From Verrucomicrobiota bacterium (lineage in GTDB: Bacteria > Verrucomicrobiota > Verrucomicrobiia > JADLBR01): a stretch of 64,000 bases of DNA. Positions 43,365 to 51,963 of this stretch are shown piece after piece; the first letter of the stretch is position 1, and the number at the start of each line of letters is the position of its first letter. The stretch lies in NCBI GenBank assembly GCA_029560585.1, contig JAKQKQ010000064.1, positions 1 to 64,000 on the forward strand, in the 5' to 3' direction. Both the position numbers and the translations under genes were made by a program. Under the pieces are notes generated by a model. It searched no databases. It saw only the letters and a program-made list of their open reading frames with translations, and was not told the origin of the DNA.

Positions 43365-43979
43365 TCACCGTGGCGCCGCCGGGGCCGCGGGCGCCGCCGC
43401 GGGCGCCGCCGTGCCCTTGGGTCGACCCGCATTGAGCTGGTCAATCACTGCCTGGCTGAAATCCAGTTGCTCGTTGGCATACACCAGGAGCGGCGCGGCC
43501 GCCATGGATTGGCCGGTCCGATCAAACACCAGGGTGTACCCCTGCTGCTTGGCTATCGCCTGCACCGTGTCCGTAATCTCCTTCACGACCTCGTTGCGCA
43601 TCCTCAGCATCTGCTGCTGGATGTCGCCACGGCGCTGCCGGTCGAACTCCATGATCTCGCGCTCAAGGGCCAATAGTTCCTTGCCCTTCTCCTGAAGGAG
43701 CAAGTTCTTCTGCTGTTTGATGTCGGCGCTCAGCGCGGGATTGTTCGCCTCGTCACGAAGCTTCACGACCTCGTCCCGTCGCTTGGTGTAATCGTCGGTC
43801 TTGATCTTGCGGTCGTTGTTGTAGTTGTTCTGGAGGGTATTGACGGTGGCCTTGGCCTGCTCCGTCTTGTAGTATCCCTCGAAGATCTTGTTGAGATCGA
43901 CGGTGCAGATCTTCATCTGTGCTTGGGCCCCGGCCACCAGGCCGAGCGTGGCGCAAAGCGCGAGTGCGGTCCTTTTCAT
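43365..43979 (-). CDS. skp: Periplasmic chaperone Skp/OmpH
   Basis: The ATG at 43979 has GGAAGGA upstream and begins a signal peptide cleaved near AGAQA-QM. The 204-residue product has KICTVDLNKIFEGYYKTEQA near the N-terminus, long charged helices (about 50-145) that form the tentacles, and a C-terminal strand QGYTLVFDRTGQS. A Pro/Ala-rich tail is added at the end. It follows bamA by 34 bp and precedes lpxD, the usual order bamA-skp-lpxD. It guards unfolded outer-membrane proteins in the periplasm. Confidence 0.93.
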   Translation of the reverse strand: MKRTALALCATLGLVAGAQAQMKICTVDLNKIFEGYYKTEQAKATVNTLQNNYNNDRKIKTDDYTKRRDEVVKLRDEANNPALSADIKQQKNLLLQEKGKELLALEREIMEFDRQRRGDIQQQMLRMRNEVVKEITDTVQAIAKQQGYTLVFDRTGQSMAAAPLLVYANEQLDFSQAVIDQLNAGRPKGTAAPAAAPAAPAAPR

Positions 43980-44013
43980 GGATGCTGTCCTTCCTGTGCT
44001 TCTCTCGTTGATG

Positions 44014-46398
44014 TTAGAATTGGTATCCCACGTTAAAGTGGAACTGCCCGCCCCTGTCGTTGAACTCATCCGTGATGAGCGGGAAACCGTAATCCAGCCG
44101 CAGCGGGCCGATGGGCAGGTTTAACCGGACACCGAAGCCAGCGCCCAAAGCAAAGTTGTCCATCTCGTAGTTGAACGAACCCTCGTTGGCAAAACCGCCA
44201 TCGACGAAGAATGCACCCCGGATCCGCTCGATCACGGGGAACGTCACCTCCGCATTGCCATAGGCCATCGTGCCGCCACCAATGGGCACGCCATCATCGT
44301 CCTTCGGACCAACGTCGCGATAACGGAACCCTCGGATCGTGTTGGACCCGCCGACGAACAGCCGGTCGAAGATCGGCACACGATCGCTGTCGCCATAGGA
44401 CTCCACGACGGCGGAGGCCAACTGGAGCGAGAAGATCAGGTCGTGCGGCAGCAGGAAGAACTTCTGGGCCTCGAAACCAAACCGATAGATGTCGGTATCG
44501 CCGAAGAACGGCCCGCCGGCCAGTTCCGCAAATACGTCCACCTTGTGTCCCTTGCGGGTGAGGAAGACACTGTCGCGCGTATCGTGCGTCAGGCCGACCT
44601 CGACCGCGCTCCGCAGCCGCGTCCCCTCTTCCTCCTTGATGACGTCGGGCGCATCGTGCTCGACATTTACGATCCCGATCTGCTCGAAGCGGTACACCAC
44701 GCGGGCGCTCAGGAACTGGTTGAGCGACTTGCTCAGCCGGGTGCTGAACCCAAAGCGGTCCTCATCGTACAGCGTGCTCAGGTAGCTCGCCGTCCGGTAG
44801 AAGGCGTCGAAGCCCAGCGCCAGGCGCTGGTTGAGGAACCAGGGCTCGACAAACGAGATGATGTAGTCCTGCCGCTTGGCGCCAAACTGCAGCCGCACGC
44901 GGAACTTCTGCCCCGCGCCGGTGAACCCGGGCCAGTTCGCGATATCGAAATTGCCCTGCGACAGCTCCACGAAGCCCAGGATGCTGTCGATCGTCGAAAA
45001 CCCGGCGCCAAACGTGAACGAGCCCGTCCGCTGCTCCTCGACATTGACGACCATGTTCTTTCGGCTGGGGATGGCGGTGTCCTGGGGACTGACGTCGACC
45101 TTCGAGAAATAGTTGAGGTTCTGGAGCCGGCTCTTCGAGGCGTCGGCGCGCGTGGTGCTGTAGATGTCGCCCGGCGCCAGCGCGATCTCGCGGCGTATGA
45201 CCTTGTCCTTCGTCTTGTTGTTGCCCTGGATGATGATCCGCTCGACGAACACCTGCGGGCCCTCGGAGATGGCATAGCTCAGGTCCATGCGGCCGGACTC
45301 AGCCGCGGGCATCTGTTTGGTCGCGACATGCGAATCGATGTAGCCGTCCCCGCCGTACAGGTCGCGGACCCTCTCCACGTCCTCGTCCATGGTGAGCGGC
45401 GAGAACACGTCGTTCTCCTTCATCTTGAGACGCTTTCGGATCTGCTCCTCGGTGAACAGCGTCTGGCCGCTGATCTTCATCGAGCCCACCCGGTACTGGT
45501 TGCCCTCGGCAACATGGATGACGATGTCGACCGCATCCGCGCCCTCGGCCGGACGGAACTCCACGTTCTTGACCTCGAAGTCGATGTAGCCCTCGTTCTG
45601 GTAGAAGCGGCGCAGCTTGTGCATGTCCTCCTGGAACTCCTCGTCTTTGACGACGCCGGTCCCAAAAAGCCAGGAGAGCATGCCTCGCTTCTTGGTCTTG
45701 AAGATCGGCACGGACTGGCCCTGGCCCACGTACACCTTGGACTTGAGGAGCTTGGCGGCGGTGAACTTCTGGTTGCCCTCGAACTGGATGCTGCGCACGT
45801 GCCGCTTTTCGCCCTCGTCGATGTTGAAGGTCACGGTGGCCCGGCCCGTGCTTTCCGCCACGTCCGTGTTATAGGTGACCTTGGCGTCCTTGAAGCCGCG
45901 CTTCTGATAGAACTCCTGCAGTTTGCGCGCGTCCGCGGCTATCTGCTGCTCGTTGAGGTTCCCGCCCGCCTTCGTGGCGATCTCCTTGCGGAGGCGTTTC
46001 TCCTCCATCTTGGAAAACCCGGCCAAGATGACTTGCTTGACCATCGGCTTGGGCTGGACGATGACGACGACCTTGACGCCGTCGGTGACCGGCTCGTCAT
46101 AGATCCTGAGGTTGGTGAACAGGCCGGTGGCGTACAGATTCCGGACGTCCTCTTCGACGGTTGCCTTCGAGAAAGGCTGGCCGACGGTGGTTCTCATGTT
46201 GGAGCGGATCACGCTCTCGTTGACGGCCTTGGGGCCCGCGTACTCGACCTCGATCTCCCGGACGACCGGCCCGATGGCGCGGCTGTCCGACTGCGAGGGG
46301 GGCGGTACCAACTGCTGCGCGTCGGCCGACAGGGCAGTGCAAACGACCCACCCTGCGACCGCCGCCGTGCGGGCCGCCTTCACCCATGCGCTATGCAT
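44014..46398 (-). CDS. bamA: Outer-membrane protein assembly factor BamA
   Basis: The ATG at 46398 gives a signal peptide ending SADA-QQ and a 794-residue protein. Five POTRA domains span about 45-430, for example VREIEVEYAGPKAVNESVIR, KQVILAGFSKMEEKRLRKEI and VERIIIQGNNKTKDKVIRREI. The 16-strand barrel includes GGSNTIRGFRYRDVGP, the conserved RGF motif of loop 6, and ends in Phe (NVGYQF). It inserts beta-barrel proteins such as BtuB into the outer membrane. It is downstream of dnaB by 35 bp and begins the bamA-skp-lpxD set. Confidence 0.97.
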   Translation of the reverse strand: MHSAWVKAARTAAVAGWVVCTALSADAQQLVPPPSQSDSRAIGPVVREIEVEYAGPKAVNESVIRSNMRTTVGQPFSKATVEEDVRNLYATGLFTNLRIYDEPVTDGVKVVVIVQPKPMVKQVILAGFSKMEEKRLRKEIATKAGGNLNEQQIAADARKLQEFYQKRGFKDAKVTYNTDVAESTGRATVTFNIDEGEKRHVRSIQFEGNQKFTAAKLLKSKVYVGQGQSVPIFKTKKRGMLSWLFGTGVVKDEEFQEDMHKLRRFYQNEGYIDFEVKNVEFRPAEGADAVDIVIHVAEGNQYRVGSMKISGQTLFTEEQIRKRLKMKENDVFSPLTMDEDVERVRDLYGGDGYIDSHVATKQMPAAESGRMDLSYAISEGPQVFVERIIIQGNNKTKDKVIRREIALAPGDIYSTTRADASKSRLQNLNYFSKVDVSPQDTAIPSRKNMVVNVEEQRTGSFTFGAGFSTIDSILGFVELSQGNFDIANWPGFTGAGQKFRVRLQFGAKRQDYIISFVEPWFLNQRLALGFDAFYRTASYLSTLYDEDRFGFSTRLSKSLNQFLSARVVYRFEQIGIVNVEHDAPDVIKEEEGTRLRSAVEVGLTHDTRDSVFLTRKGHKVDVFAELAGGPFFGDTDIYRFGFEAQKFFLLPHDLIFSLQLASAVVESYGDSDRVPIFDRLFVGGSNTIRGFRYRDVGPKDDDGVPIGGGTMAYGNAEVTFPVIERIRGAFFVDGGFANEGSFNYEMDNFALGAGFGVRLNLPIGPLRLDYGFPLITDEFNDRGGQFHFNVGYQF

Positions 46399-46433
46399 AC
46401 GACAATCCCTTACCTTTCTGGCTTCCAAACTCC

Positions 46434-47885
46434 TCAGTCTGGCCCGGGTTCGGCATCCCTCGTCCGGGCTCGAGTCTCAAATCTGGTTAGCTGCTTAAGA
46501 AACGTCAAATCAATTTTTTGCGTCGGCCCGTTGCGGTGTTTCTGGATGTCGAGCACGGCCTCGCCGACGGGGGATGGGTCCTCTCCGGCATCCCCCTCCC
46601 GGTATAGGTCGGGCCGGAAGAGCATCCCGACCAGATCGGCGTCCTGCTCGATGGCCCCGGACTCGCGCAAGTCGGAGAGGCGGGGTTGGCCACCGCGTTC
46701 GTCGGGCTTGCGGTTGAGCTGGCAGAGGACGATCACCGGAAGCGACAGTTCCTTCGCCAGGCCCTTGATGGAGCCGGAGATCTGGGCGACCTCGGTCTGT
46801 CGGCTTTCGTAGGGCTGCGAAGTGCCCGGCTGAAGCAACTGGAGGTAATCGATGATGATCAGGTCCAGCCCGTGCCGCCGCTGGAGCCGGCGCGCTTTTG
46901 TGCGGACCTGCTGCATCGTGATGCCGACGCTGTCGTCGATGAGGATATCGGACTTCATCAGGTCGTCGGTGACCTGGGCGAGCCGATGAAACTGCTGTTC
47001 GTTCACGAAACCCCTCCTGATGGTGGAGAGATCGATCCGGGCGCGCGAGGCCAGCAGGCGGAGCATCAGTTGCTCGGCGGTCATCTCCAGCGAGAAGATG
47101 CCGACCTTGCGGCGGGCCTCGACGGCGGCGTGCTCGGCGATGTTCAGTGCGAAGGAGGTCTTGCCGACGCCGGGCCGCGCGGCGAATACGATCATTTCCC
47201 CCGGGTTCAGTCCACCCGTCAGGTTGTCGAAGTCCTTGAATCCGGTCGGGACACCGGAGAGGGGGTCGCCCGCCTTGCGCCTCTCCACCCTCTCCTCGAT
47301 GGTCTTCATCACGGGCACCGCGAGTTCGCGCGTCGACCGGGCCTCCCTCGAGATGTTGTCGGAGGAGATCTGGAAGAATGCCTCCTGCGCCATTTCGAGC
47401 ACGGGCGCGGGTTCCTCCGGTGCCTCGTGCACCGCATGGACGATCTCGGCGCACGACTGCACCGCGCGGCGAAGGAGGTACTTGTTCCGGACCAGGCCGA
47501 TGTAGCTGAAGATGTGCGCTGGGGTGGGAACCTCGGTGACCAGCTCGGCGATATAGCCATCGCCCCCAACGCGCTCCAGCAGGCTGCGATCCTCCAGCCA
47601 CTGGCGCAACGTCAGCAGGTCCAGCTGGACACCGCGGTCGAGGATGTCCTTGATGCCGCGAAAAATGTCCTGGTTCCGGGGATCAAAAAAGGCCTCGTCG
47701 ATGAGCTTCTCGCGGGCCTCGTCGGCGGCCTCGCGAGGCGATAGGAGCATGGAGCCGAGGACCCCTTTTTCGGCCTCGAGGCTATGTGGGACGGGCCAAG
47801 TGCGAGGCATTTCAGCCCGTGCCGCGGCCCGTCGATTTGCCGCGGCCTGGCCCTTCTGCTGCCCCTTCGCTGTCGCGTCTGCCAC
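46434..47885 (-). CDS. dnaB: Replicative DNA helicase DnaB
   Basis: A 483-residue hexameric helicase that unwinds DNA ahead of the replication fork. The N-terminal domain is seen from PHSLEAEKGVLGSMLLSP to about residue 150; the C-terminal RecA-like ATPase has Walker A FAARPGVGKTSFALN near 245, LIIIDYLQLL (Walker B) near 345 and QLNRKPDERGGQPRLSDLRESGAIEQ-like order near 393. The first about 25 residues are a charged Ala/Lys/Arg extension. No intein is present. It lies 33 bp after rplI. Confidence 0.97.
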   Translation of the reverse strand: MADATAKGQQKGQAAANRRAAARAEMPRTWPVPHSLEAEKGVLGSMLLSPREAADEAREKLIDEAFFDPRNQDIFRGIKDILDRGVQLDLLTLRQWLEDRSLLERVGGDGYIAELVTEVPTPAHIFSYIGLVRNKYLLRRAVQSCAEIVHAVHEAPEEPAPVLEMAQEAFFQISSDNISREARSTRELAVPVMKTIEERVERRKAGDPLSGVPTGFKDFDNLTGGLNPGEMIVFAARPGVGKTSFALNIAEHAAVEARRKVGIFSLEMTAEQLMLRLLASRARIDLSTIRRGFVNEQQFHRLAQVTDDLMKSDILIDDSVGITMQQVRTKARRLQRRHGLDLIIIDYLQLLQPGTSQPYESRQTEVAQISGSIKGLAKELSLPVIVLCQLNRKPDERGGQPRLSDLRESGAIEQDADLVGMLFRPDLYREGDAGEDPSPVGEAVLDIQKHRNGPTQKIDLTFLKQLTRFETRARTRDAEPGPD

Positions 47886-47918
47886 CCCGCTTCCCCCGCC
47901 AACAGAGTCCTAGCCGGG

Positions 47919-48545
47919 TCAGTGGCCCTTGGCCTTGCCACTCTTGCCGCCCTTGGCGGGCGCCTTGCCAGAATCCTTGGCCTTCTTTTCCTTCTCTTTC
48001 TCCTTGCCCTTCTCTTCGAGAGCCTCGCCCTTCCGTGGCCGCTTGGCGACCTTGCGCCCCTTGGCCTCGTGCTCCGCCTCCTCGCCCTCGGCCCTCTTGA
48101 TCTCGAGAACGACGCGCAGCGTGGCCTTGACGTCGGGATGGAGGTTGATCTCGATCTCGTGCTCCCCGGTCGTCTTGATCGGATGGGGCAGCTTCAGCTT
48201 CTTGCGGTCGATGTGCACATTCTCCTTGGCCAGGCGATCTACGATGTCGTGGGCGGTGACCGAACCAAAGACCCTCTCCCCCTCACCGCCCGCGGCCATC
48301 TGGAAGGTGAGCGTCATCCGGTTGATGCGCGTGGCCAGGGTGTTCGCCTCGTTGAGCTCGCGGGCCTCGCGCTCGGCGCGCGCCTGCTTGAGCTTCTCGA
48401 CCTGGTGCTTGAAGGCCGCGGTCGCCGGCATCGCGAGCCCCTTCGGGATCAGGTAATTCCGCGCGTAGCCGGGGCGGACCTTCACCATGTCGGCCTCGGC
48501 CCCCAGGCCCTCCACCTTCGCTTTTAAGATTATCTCGGTATGCAT
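47919..48545 (-). CDS. rplI: Ribosomal protein bL9 with long basic tail
   Basis: A 208-residue bL9, about 60 longer than usual. The N-terminal RNA-binding domain shows VEGLGAEADMVKVRPGYARN and YLIPKGLAMPAT; the C-terminal domain ends near residue 150 with HPDVKATLRVVLEI. The extra tail is almost only Lys, Glu, Gly and Ala (KGEALEEKGKEKEKEKK and so on). Such tails occur in several PVC ribosomal proteins. The neighbours are ssb upstream and dnaB downstream. The S18 gene that often lies between ssb and rplI is absent. Confidence 0.95.
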   Translation of the reverse strand: MHTEIILKAKVEGLGAEADMVKVRPGYARNYLIPKGLAMPATAAFKHQVEKLKQARAEREARELNEANTLATRINRMTLTFQMAAGGEGERVFGSVTAHDIVDRLAKENVHIDRKKLKLPHPIKTTGEHEIEINLHPDVKATLRVVLEIKRAEGEEAEHEAKGRKVAKRPRKGEALEEKGKEKEKEKKAKDSGKAPAKGGKSGKAKGH

Positions 48546-48579
48546 CGTCTCGTGCTCCTATTGCTTCCACTCACCCGCG

Positions 48580-49026
48580 CTAGAAGGGGATGTCGTCTTC
48601 CTCGTGGCCATGCTCCTCGGCGGGTGCTGGCGCCTGGGCGCGCGGCGCCCCCTGACCTTCGGCGGCTGGCGCCGCGCCCTTGCCCTCGCTCGCCTTGCCT
48701 CGGCCCAAGAACTGGACTCGCTCGGCGCGCACCCGCAATCGGCTGCGCTTTTGGCCGTCCTTGTCCTCCCACTGATCCAGCTGTAGGCGCCCTTCCACGA
48801 ACACGGGCGATCCTTTCGAAAGGTATTGGCCGCAGGTCTCCGCCTGCCGGCCCCATGTCACCACGTCCACGTAGACGACCTCCTCGCGATCGCTGCCGTC
48901 CTGCGTGCGATAGGTCATATTGATCGCCATGCTGATGTCGGCGACCGCGGTCCCCTTGGGAGTGTACCTCACCTCGGGATCCCGCGTGAGGTTGCCCATC
49001 AGAAAGACTCTGTTGAGAGAGGCCAT
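48580..49026 (-). CDS. ssb: Single-stranded DNA-binding protein
   Basis: The ATG at 49026 (MASLNRVFLMGNLTRDPEVR) with GGATGGGA upstream gives 148 residues. The OB fold covers about 1-105 (VVYVDVVTWGRQAETCGQYL, SRLRVRAERVQFL), followed by an Ala/Pro/Gly linker and the acidic tip EEDDIPF that recruits partner proteins. The gene lies 10 bp after rpsF, a common arrangement. Confidence 0.96.
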   Translation of the reverse strand: MASLNRVFLMGNLTRDPEVRYTPKGTAVADISMAINMTYRTQDGSDREEVVYVDVVTWGRQAETCGQYLSKGSPVFVEGRLQLDQWEDKDGQKRSRLRVRAERVQFLGRGKASEGKGAAPAAEGQGAPRAQAPAPAEEHGHEEDDIPF

Positions 49027-49036
49027 CGTCCCATCC

Positions 49037-49375
49037 TCACTCGGCGGGTGCGGCCCCCTTGGCGCCGCCCGCAAACCGTCCGGCGGCCTTGACGTTGACG
49101 TAGAACTGGCGGAACACCTCCGTGTCAAACGCCAGCTTCGGGCGGATCTTGTCGATGGCGTCCGGCGGGGCGGAGAACTGGATGTTGACGAAAAAGCCGC
49201 TGTCCAATTTGCCGGACACGCGCTCGAAACGGTGACGGTCCATCTTCTGCACGCCGCGGACAACGCCGCCCGCCTCGCGGATCTCCGCCTCGATCCGCTC
49301 GATGATGTCGGTGACGCCCTCGTCCTTGCCGCGGGTGTCCAGTATGAAAAGTGCCTCGTATTCTTTGATCGCCAT
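49037..49375 (-). CDS. rpsF: Ribosomal protein bS6
   Basis: The ATG at 49375 starts MAIKEYEALFILDTRGKDE, the normal N-terminus; the frame is open ten codons further but those are not conserved. The 112-residue product ends in an Ala/Gly-rich tail. Normal partners in the 30S platform are S18 (not encoded here) and S15. Pth precedes it and ssb follows. Confidence 0.93.
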   Translation of the reverse strand: MAIKEYEALFILDTRGKDEGVTDIIERIEAEIREAGGVVRGVQKMDRHRFERVSGKLDSGFFVNIQFSAPPDAIDKIRPKLAFDTEVFRQFYVNVKAAGRFAGGAKGAAPAE

Positions 49376-49431
49376 GTTCTCTATCTCAGGTGCCGTGGGT
49401 GCCATTGTTCTGTAGAACGAGGGCGGCCGCG

Positions 49432-50040
49432 TCAGATGCGCCCGCCCCCCGTGTCATTCCTCCGATTAAATTCGTTCATCGCCGCAGTCAATCCCAAGGT
49501 GCAGGCCATCTCGATGGCCCGCGATCCCCGGTCGATCATGTCCTCCACCATGGGGCTCTCCTCTGGGCGAAATCGATCCAGGACGAAGTCGGCGAGAGCG
49601 CCGTCCTGGCGGGGCGCCCCGACGCCACAGCGCATGCGCGGGTATTCGCGGGTGCCAAACCTCTCCTCGATAGACTCGAGCCCATTGTGGCCGCCCGAGC
49701 TGCCGTTCTTCCTGACGCGCAGCTGCCCGACGGGCAAGGCGACGTCGTCGAGGACCACCAGGATCTCCTCCGGATTGAACCCCCGGTCGCGGCAGAACGC
49801 CTGGAGCGCATCGCCCGAGTGGTTCATATAGGTCCGCGGCTTGAGCAGCCACACCGGGACTCGAGGTCCCTCCGCCGGACCGAAATTCGTCTCCGCGACG
49901 GCCGCCTTGCACCAGCGCTGCTCGCGCCAGAGCGCACCCCTCCTGCCGGCGACGCAGTCCAATATGGCATAGCCGATGTTGTGGCGCGTCTCATCATACT
50001 CCGCGCCAGGATTTCCAAGACCCGCCACCACACGCACCAC
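49432..50040 (-). CDS. pth: Peptidyl-tRNA hydrolase
   Basis: A 202-residue Pth that recycles peptidyl-tRNA. VVAGLGNPGAEYDETRHNIG carries the catalytic His20; LKPRTYMNHSG and VLDDVALPVGQLRVR carry further active-site Asn and Asp; GSSGGHNGLESI is the conserved loop. Start is GTG at 50040, with a second GTG next to it. It lies between rplY and rpsF on the same strand, the common bacterial order rplY-pth. Confidence 0.96.
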   Translation of the reverse strand: MVRVVAGLGNPGAEYDETRHNIGYAILDCVAGRRGALWREQRWCKAAVAETNFGPAEGPRVPVWLLKPRTYMNHSGDALQAFCRDRGFNPEEILVVLDDVALPVGQLRVRKNGSSGGHNGLESIEERFGTREYPRMRCGVGAPRQDGALADFVLDRFRPEESPMVEDMIDRGSRAIEMACTLGLTAAMNEFNRRNDTGGGRI

Positions 50041-50070
50041 CCGTCAAATCCCTCCGTGCCCCGATTGGGA

Positions 50071-50790
50071 TCAACCCTTGCCCTTGCCCTTGCCCTTGCC
50101 CTCGGAAGCGGGGGCGGGGGCGGGTTCTGCTGCTGCGGGAGCCGCCGCGCCCTCGGCGGCCGGCGCTGCCCCTTCTGCTCCCTCCGGTGCCGCCTCCGCC
50201 GGGGTCTCGGCCTCGGCCACCGTCGGCGCCGCCACCGCAAACGCCACCACGTCGCCGGCGTTCAGCACCGTGACGCCCGCGGGCACCGCGATATCCTTCA
50301 CGTGGATGCTCTGGCCCACGTTCAGGCCGGAGACATCCACCTCGATGACATCCGGCAGATCCTTGGGCAGGCACTCGACATGCAGGTCGCGCAGGATGTT
50401 CTCCAGGATGCCTCCAAACGTCTTCACGCCGATCGGTTCGCCGATGCCCCGGAGGGGGACATGCGCCTTCAGCATCTCGTCGATCGCAATCTCGTGGAGA
50501 TCGACATGCAGGATCCTGCCGGTGATCGGATCGTGCTGCACGTGCTGCACGAAGGCCGTCGTCTTGCCCTTCTTGTCGCCCAGATCCATCTCGAGATCCA
50601 GCAGCACGTTCTCGCTCGCCGTGCCGTGGATCGCCACGTTCAGTTCCTTTTCGCCCACCTCCAGGGAGACGGATGCGGTGCGCTTCCCATACAGCACGGC
50701 GGGGACGCGCCCACCGCGCCGGAGCCTGCCCACGGGCCCCCGGCCCGTCGCCGCCCTCGCGTATACCTTCAGATCAATCGCCTTCGCCAT
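50071..50790 (-). CDS. rplY: Ribosomal protein bL25 (CTC form) with GK-repeat tail
   Basis: The ATG at 50790 begins MAKAIDLKVYARAATGRGP and gives 239 residues. The 5S-rRNA-binding domain (about 1-95, with VPAVLYGKRTA) is followed by the TL5/CTC domain (to about 190, LRDLHVECLPKDLPDVIEVD). The tail is Ala/Pro/Glu-rich and ends in Gly-Lys repeats encoded by a tandem hexamer (CTTGCC on the plus strand) at 50074-50100. It is the first gene of the long minus-strand run. Confidence 0.94.
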   Translation of the reverse strand: MAKAIDLKVYARAATGRGPVGRLRRGGRVPAVLYGKRTASVSLEVGEKELNVAIHGTASENVLLDLEMDLGDKKGKTTAFVQHVQHDPITGRILHVDLHEIAIDEMLKAHVPLRGIGEPIGVKTFGGILENILRDLHVECLPKDLPDVIEVDVSGLNVGQSIHVKDIAVPAGVTVLNAGDVVAFAVAAPTVAEAETPAEAAPEGAEGAAPAAEGAAAPAAAEPAPAPASEGKGKGKGKG

Positions 50791-50964
50791 ATGCGCTCCA
50801 GAGTTCCAGATACCTTTAGCCCCGGCCAGACGAGCCGGGGCAAACCGGTAAAGAAAAGCATTCCCACCCCCCGCGTCAACACCGAAATCCAGGGTGGCCA
50901 GGATTGGGCTCAACCACCCCTTCCGCGCTCTGGCATATGGGCCAATAGCGTGCAGTATTTGCCC

Positions 50965-51192
50965 ATGCGCGTGATGGAATTATCCTGCAAGCTCAACGGC
51001 ATCATCTTCCGGGCCCAGCTCCGGCGCCTCACGCGACTGGATCTTGAGATGGCTGACCGCTGGACGATGGCGCGGATACGGGAGGGTCACCCCGACTGGT
51101 CGGAGGAGCGTATCATGGGCCACTTTCACGCACTCGCGCACATCCCAGTCCGCGCGATCGACGAATGGTCGCGGCGCTTCGGCCTCGATTAG
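50965..51192 (+). CDS. Small protein of unknown function, stop codon inside repeat element
   Basis: A 75-residue frame beginning MRVMELSCKLNGIIFRAQLR and ending DEWSRRFGLD. Composition is protein-like (charged helices, few rare residues) but I recognise no family, and no ribosome-binding site is visible. The TAG stop is part of the TTAG at the left end of the 229-bp element, so the gene may have been cut short by insertion. It is divergent from rplY and convergent with the next gene. Confidence 0.45.
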   Translation: MRVMELSCKLNGIIFRAQLRRLTRLDLEMADRWTMARIREGHPDWSEERIMGHFHALAHIPVRAIDEWSRRFGLD

Positions 51193-51417
51193 CCTGCATA
51201 TTTCACGCTTCCGTGTGAAATATGCAGGCTCAAAGGAAAACCGCGCTCCGAAGAACGCGACTTTGAAGGGTCTGGGACCACTGGTCCGCGAAACACACTC
51301 CGCAACCGAGGAAAAACCCACTCTTTGCCTGACCTTACCCAATAAATGGCTTTCATGGCGCGGTTTTCCCAGAGCCCGGAATTTCACAGCCGGCAGGCTG
51401 TGAAATATCCGGGTTAG
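51189..51417. repeat. 229-bp nested-palindrome element, copy B
   Basis: The element begins and ends with TTAG. Its left end is a perfect 16-bp hairpin (AGCCTGCATATTTCAC...GTGAAATATGCAGGCT, 51191-51230). Its right end is a second hairpin (CCCGGAATTTCACAGCC...GGCTGTGAAATATCCGGG). Inside these, GGAAAACCGCGC and GCGCGGTTTTCC pair. The outermost 14 bp (CCTGCATATTTCAC against CCCGGATATTTCAC read inwards) match at 12 positions, so they can also be seen as terminal inverted repeats with TTAG as a 4-bp target duplication. Copy A is at 1-203. It could be a MITE or a REP-type doublet. Confidence 0.88.
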
Positions 51418-51806
51418 CCGGCCTTGTCCGCGTCGGCCGAGGTGACCCAGAGCATCCTCCCGCGTTTCGTCTCCTCGATGCGAAAATCGACGACCATGCG
51501 CCTATCATCGCCGTAGCGCCGCCTGCGGAGATCGACCAGCTCGTGCAGCCGGCCGGCAAAAAATGGGTCGTCGCCCCGATTGGCGCGTTCGCGCATCCGC
51601 CAAAGGACCTCCCCCTGCCGATCATCCGGAAGCAGCGCCACATTCCACAGCACCACCGCGAGCTCCACCGACTGCCCGAACTCCTCCTCGGTCGCATCCT
51701 CGGGGACGATCTCGCCCACGAACTCCATCAGCACCTCGGAGAGTTTTCGCTCCTGCCCGGACTGACCCGTGCCCACCTCAGTCTTGCGCTCACGTCTTCG
51801 CGTCAT
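51414..51806 (-). CDS. Conserved-looking protein of unknown function
   Basis: A 130-residue frame with protein-like composition: KLSEVLMEFVGEIVPEDATE, VELAVVLWNVALLPDDRQGE and VDFRIEETKRGRMLWVTSAD. It appears soluble and mixed alpha/beta. I do not recognise the family. Its TAA stop is supplied by the right end (TTAG) of the 229-bp element, as with the convergent small gene on the other side, so the original C-terminus may be altered. Confidence 0.6.
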   Translation of the reverse strand: MTRRRERKTEVGTGQSGQERKLSEVLMEFVGEIVPEDATEEEFGQSVELAVVLWNVALLPDDRQGEVLWRMRERANRGDDPFFAGRLHELVDLRRRRYGDDRRMVVDFRIEETKRGRMLWVTSADADKAG

Positions 51807-51952
51807 CCTACCATTGTAGCAGGCCTCGCCCCCGGGACGCCATAATTCCTGCGGCCAAACGATGGGCGTCCCGCGGCGCTGCCCTGCTTCAGTTCTGCGT
51901 GCCGCCCGTGCCGGGGGGCGGTGGCCACACCTCGTTCGGAAGCCCCGAATGG
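51807..51952. other. Intergenic stretch, no feature seen
   Basis: Between the hypothetical gene and MITE copy 2 I see no gene and no clear palindrome. Confidence 0.3.
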
Positions 51953-51963
51953 AGAACTGACCC
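51953..51963 (+). repeat. Target-site duplication, left side of MITE copy 2
   Basis: AGAACTGACCC directly precedes the MITE and is repeated exactly at 52080-52090. Confidence 0.9.

Noticed and set aside
44443-46812. Long plus-strand open frame of 789 codons opposite bamA
   Set aside because: It is the antisense reading of bamA and dnaB, whose protein motifs are beyond doubt. High GC content leaves long open frames on the opposite strand.
49390-51192. 600-codon plus-strand open frame covering pth and rplY on the opposite strand
   Set aside because: Most of it mirrors pth and rplY. Only its last 75 codons (from 50965) lie outside other genes, and these are listed as a separate small gene.
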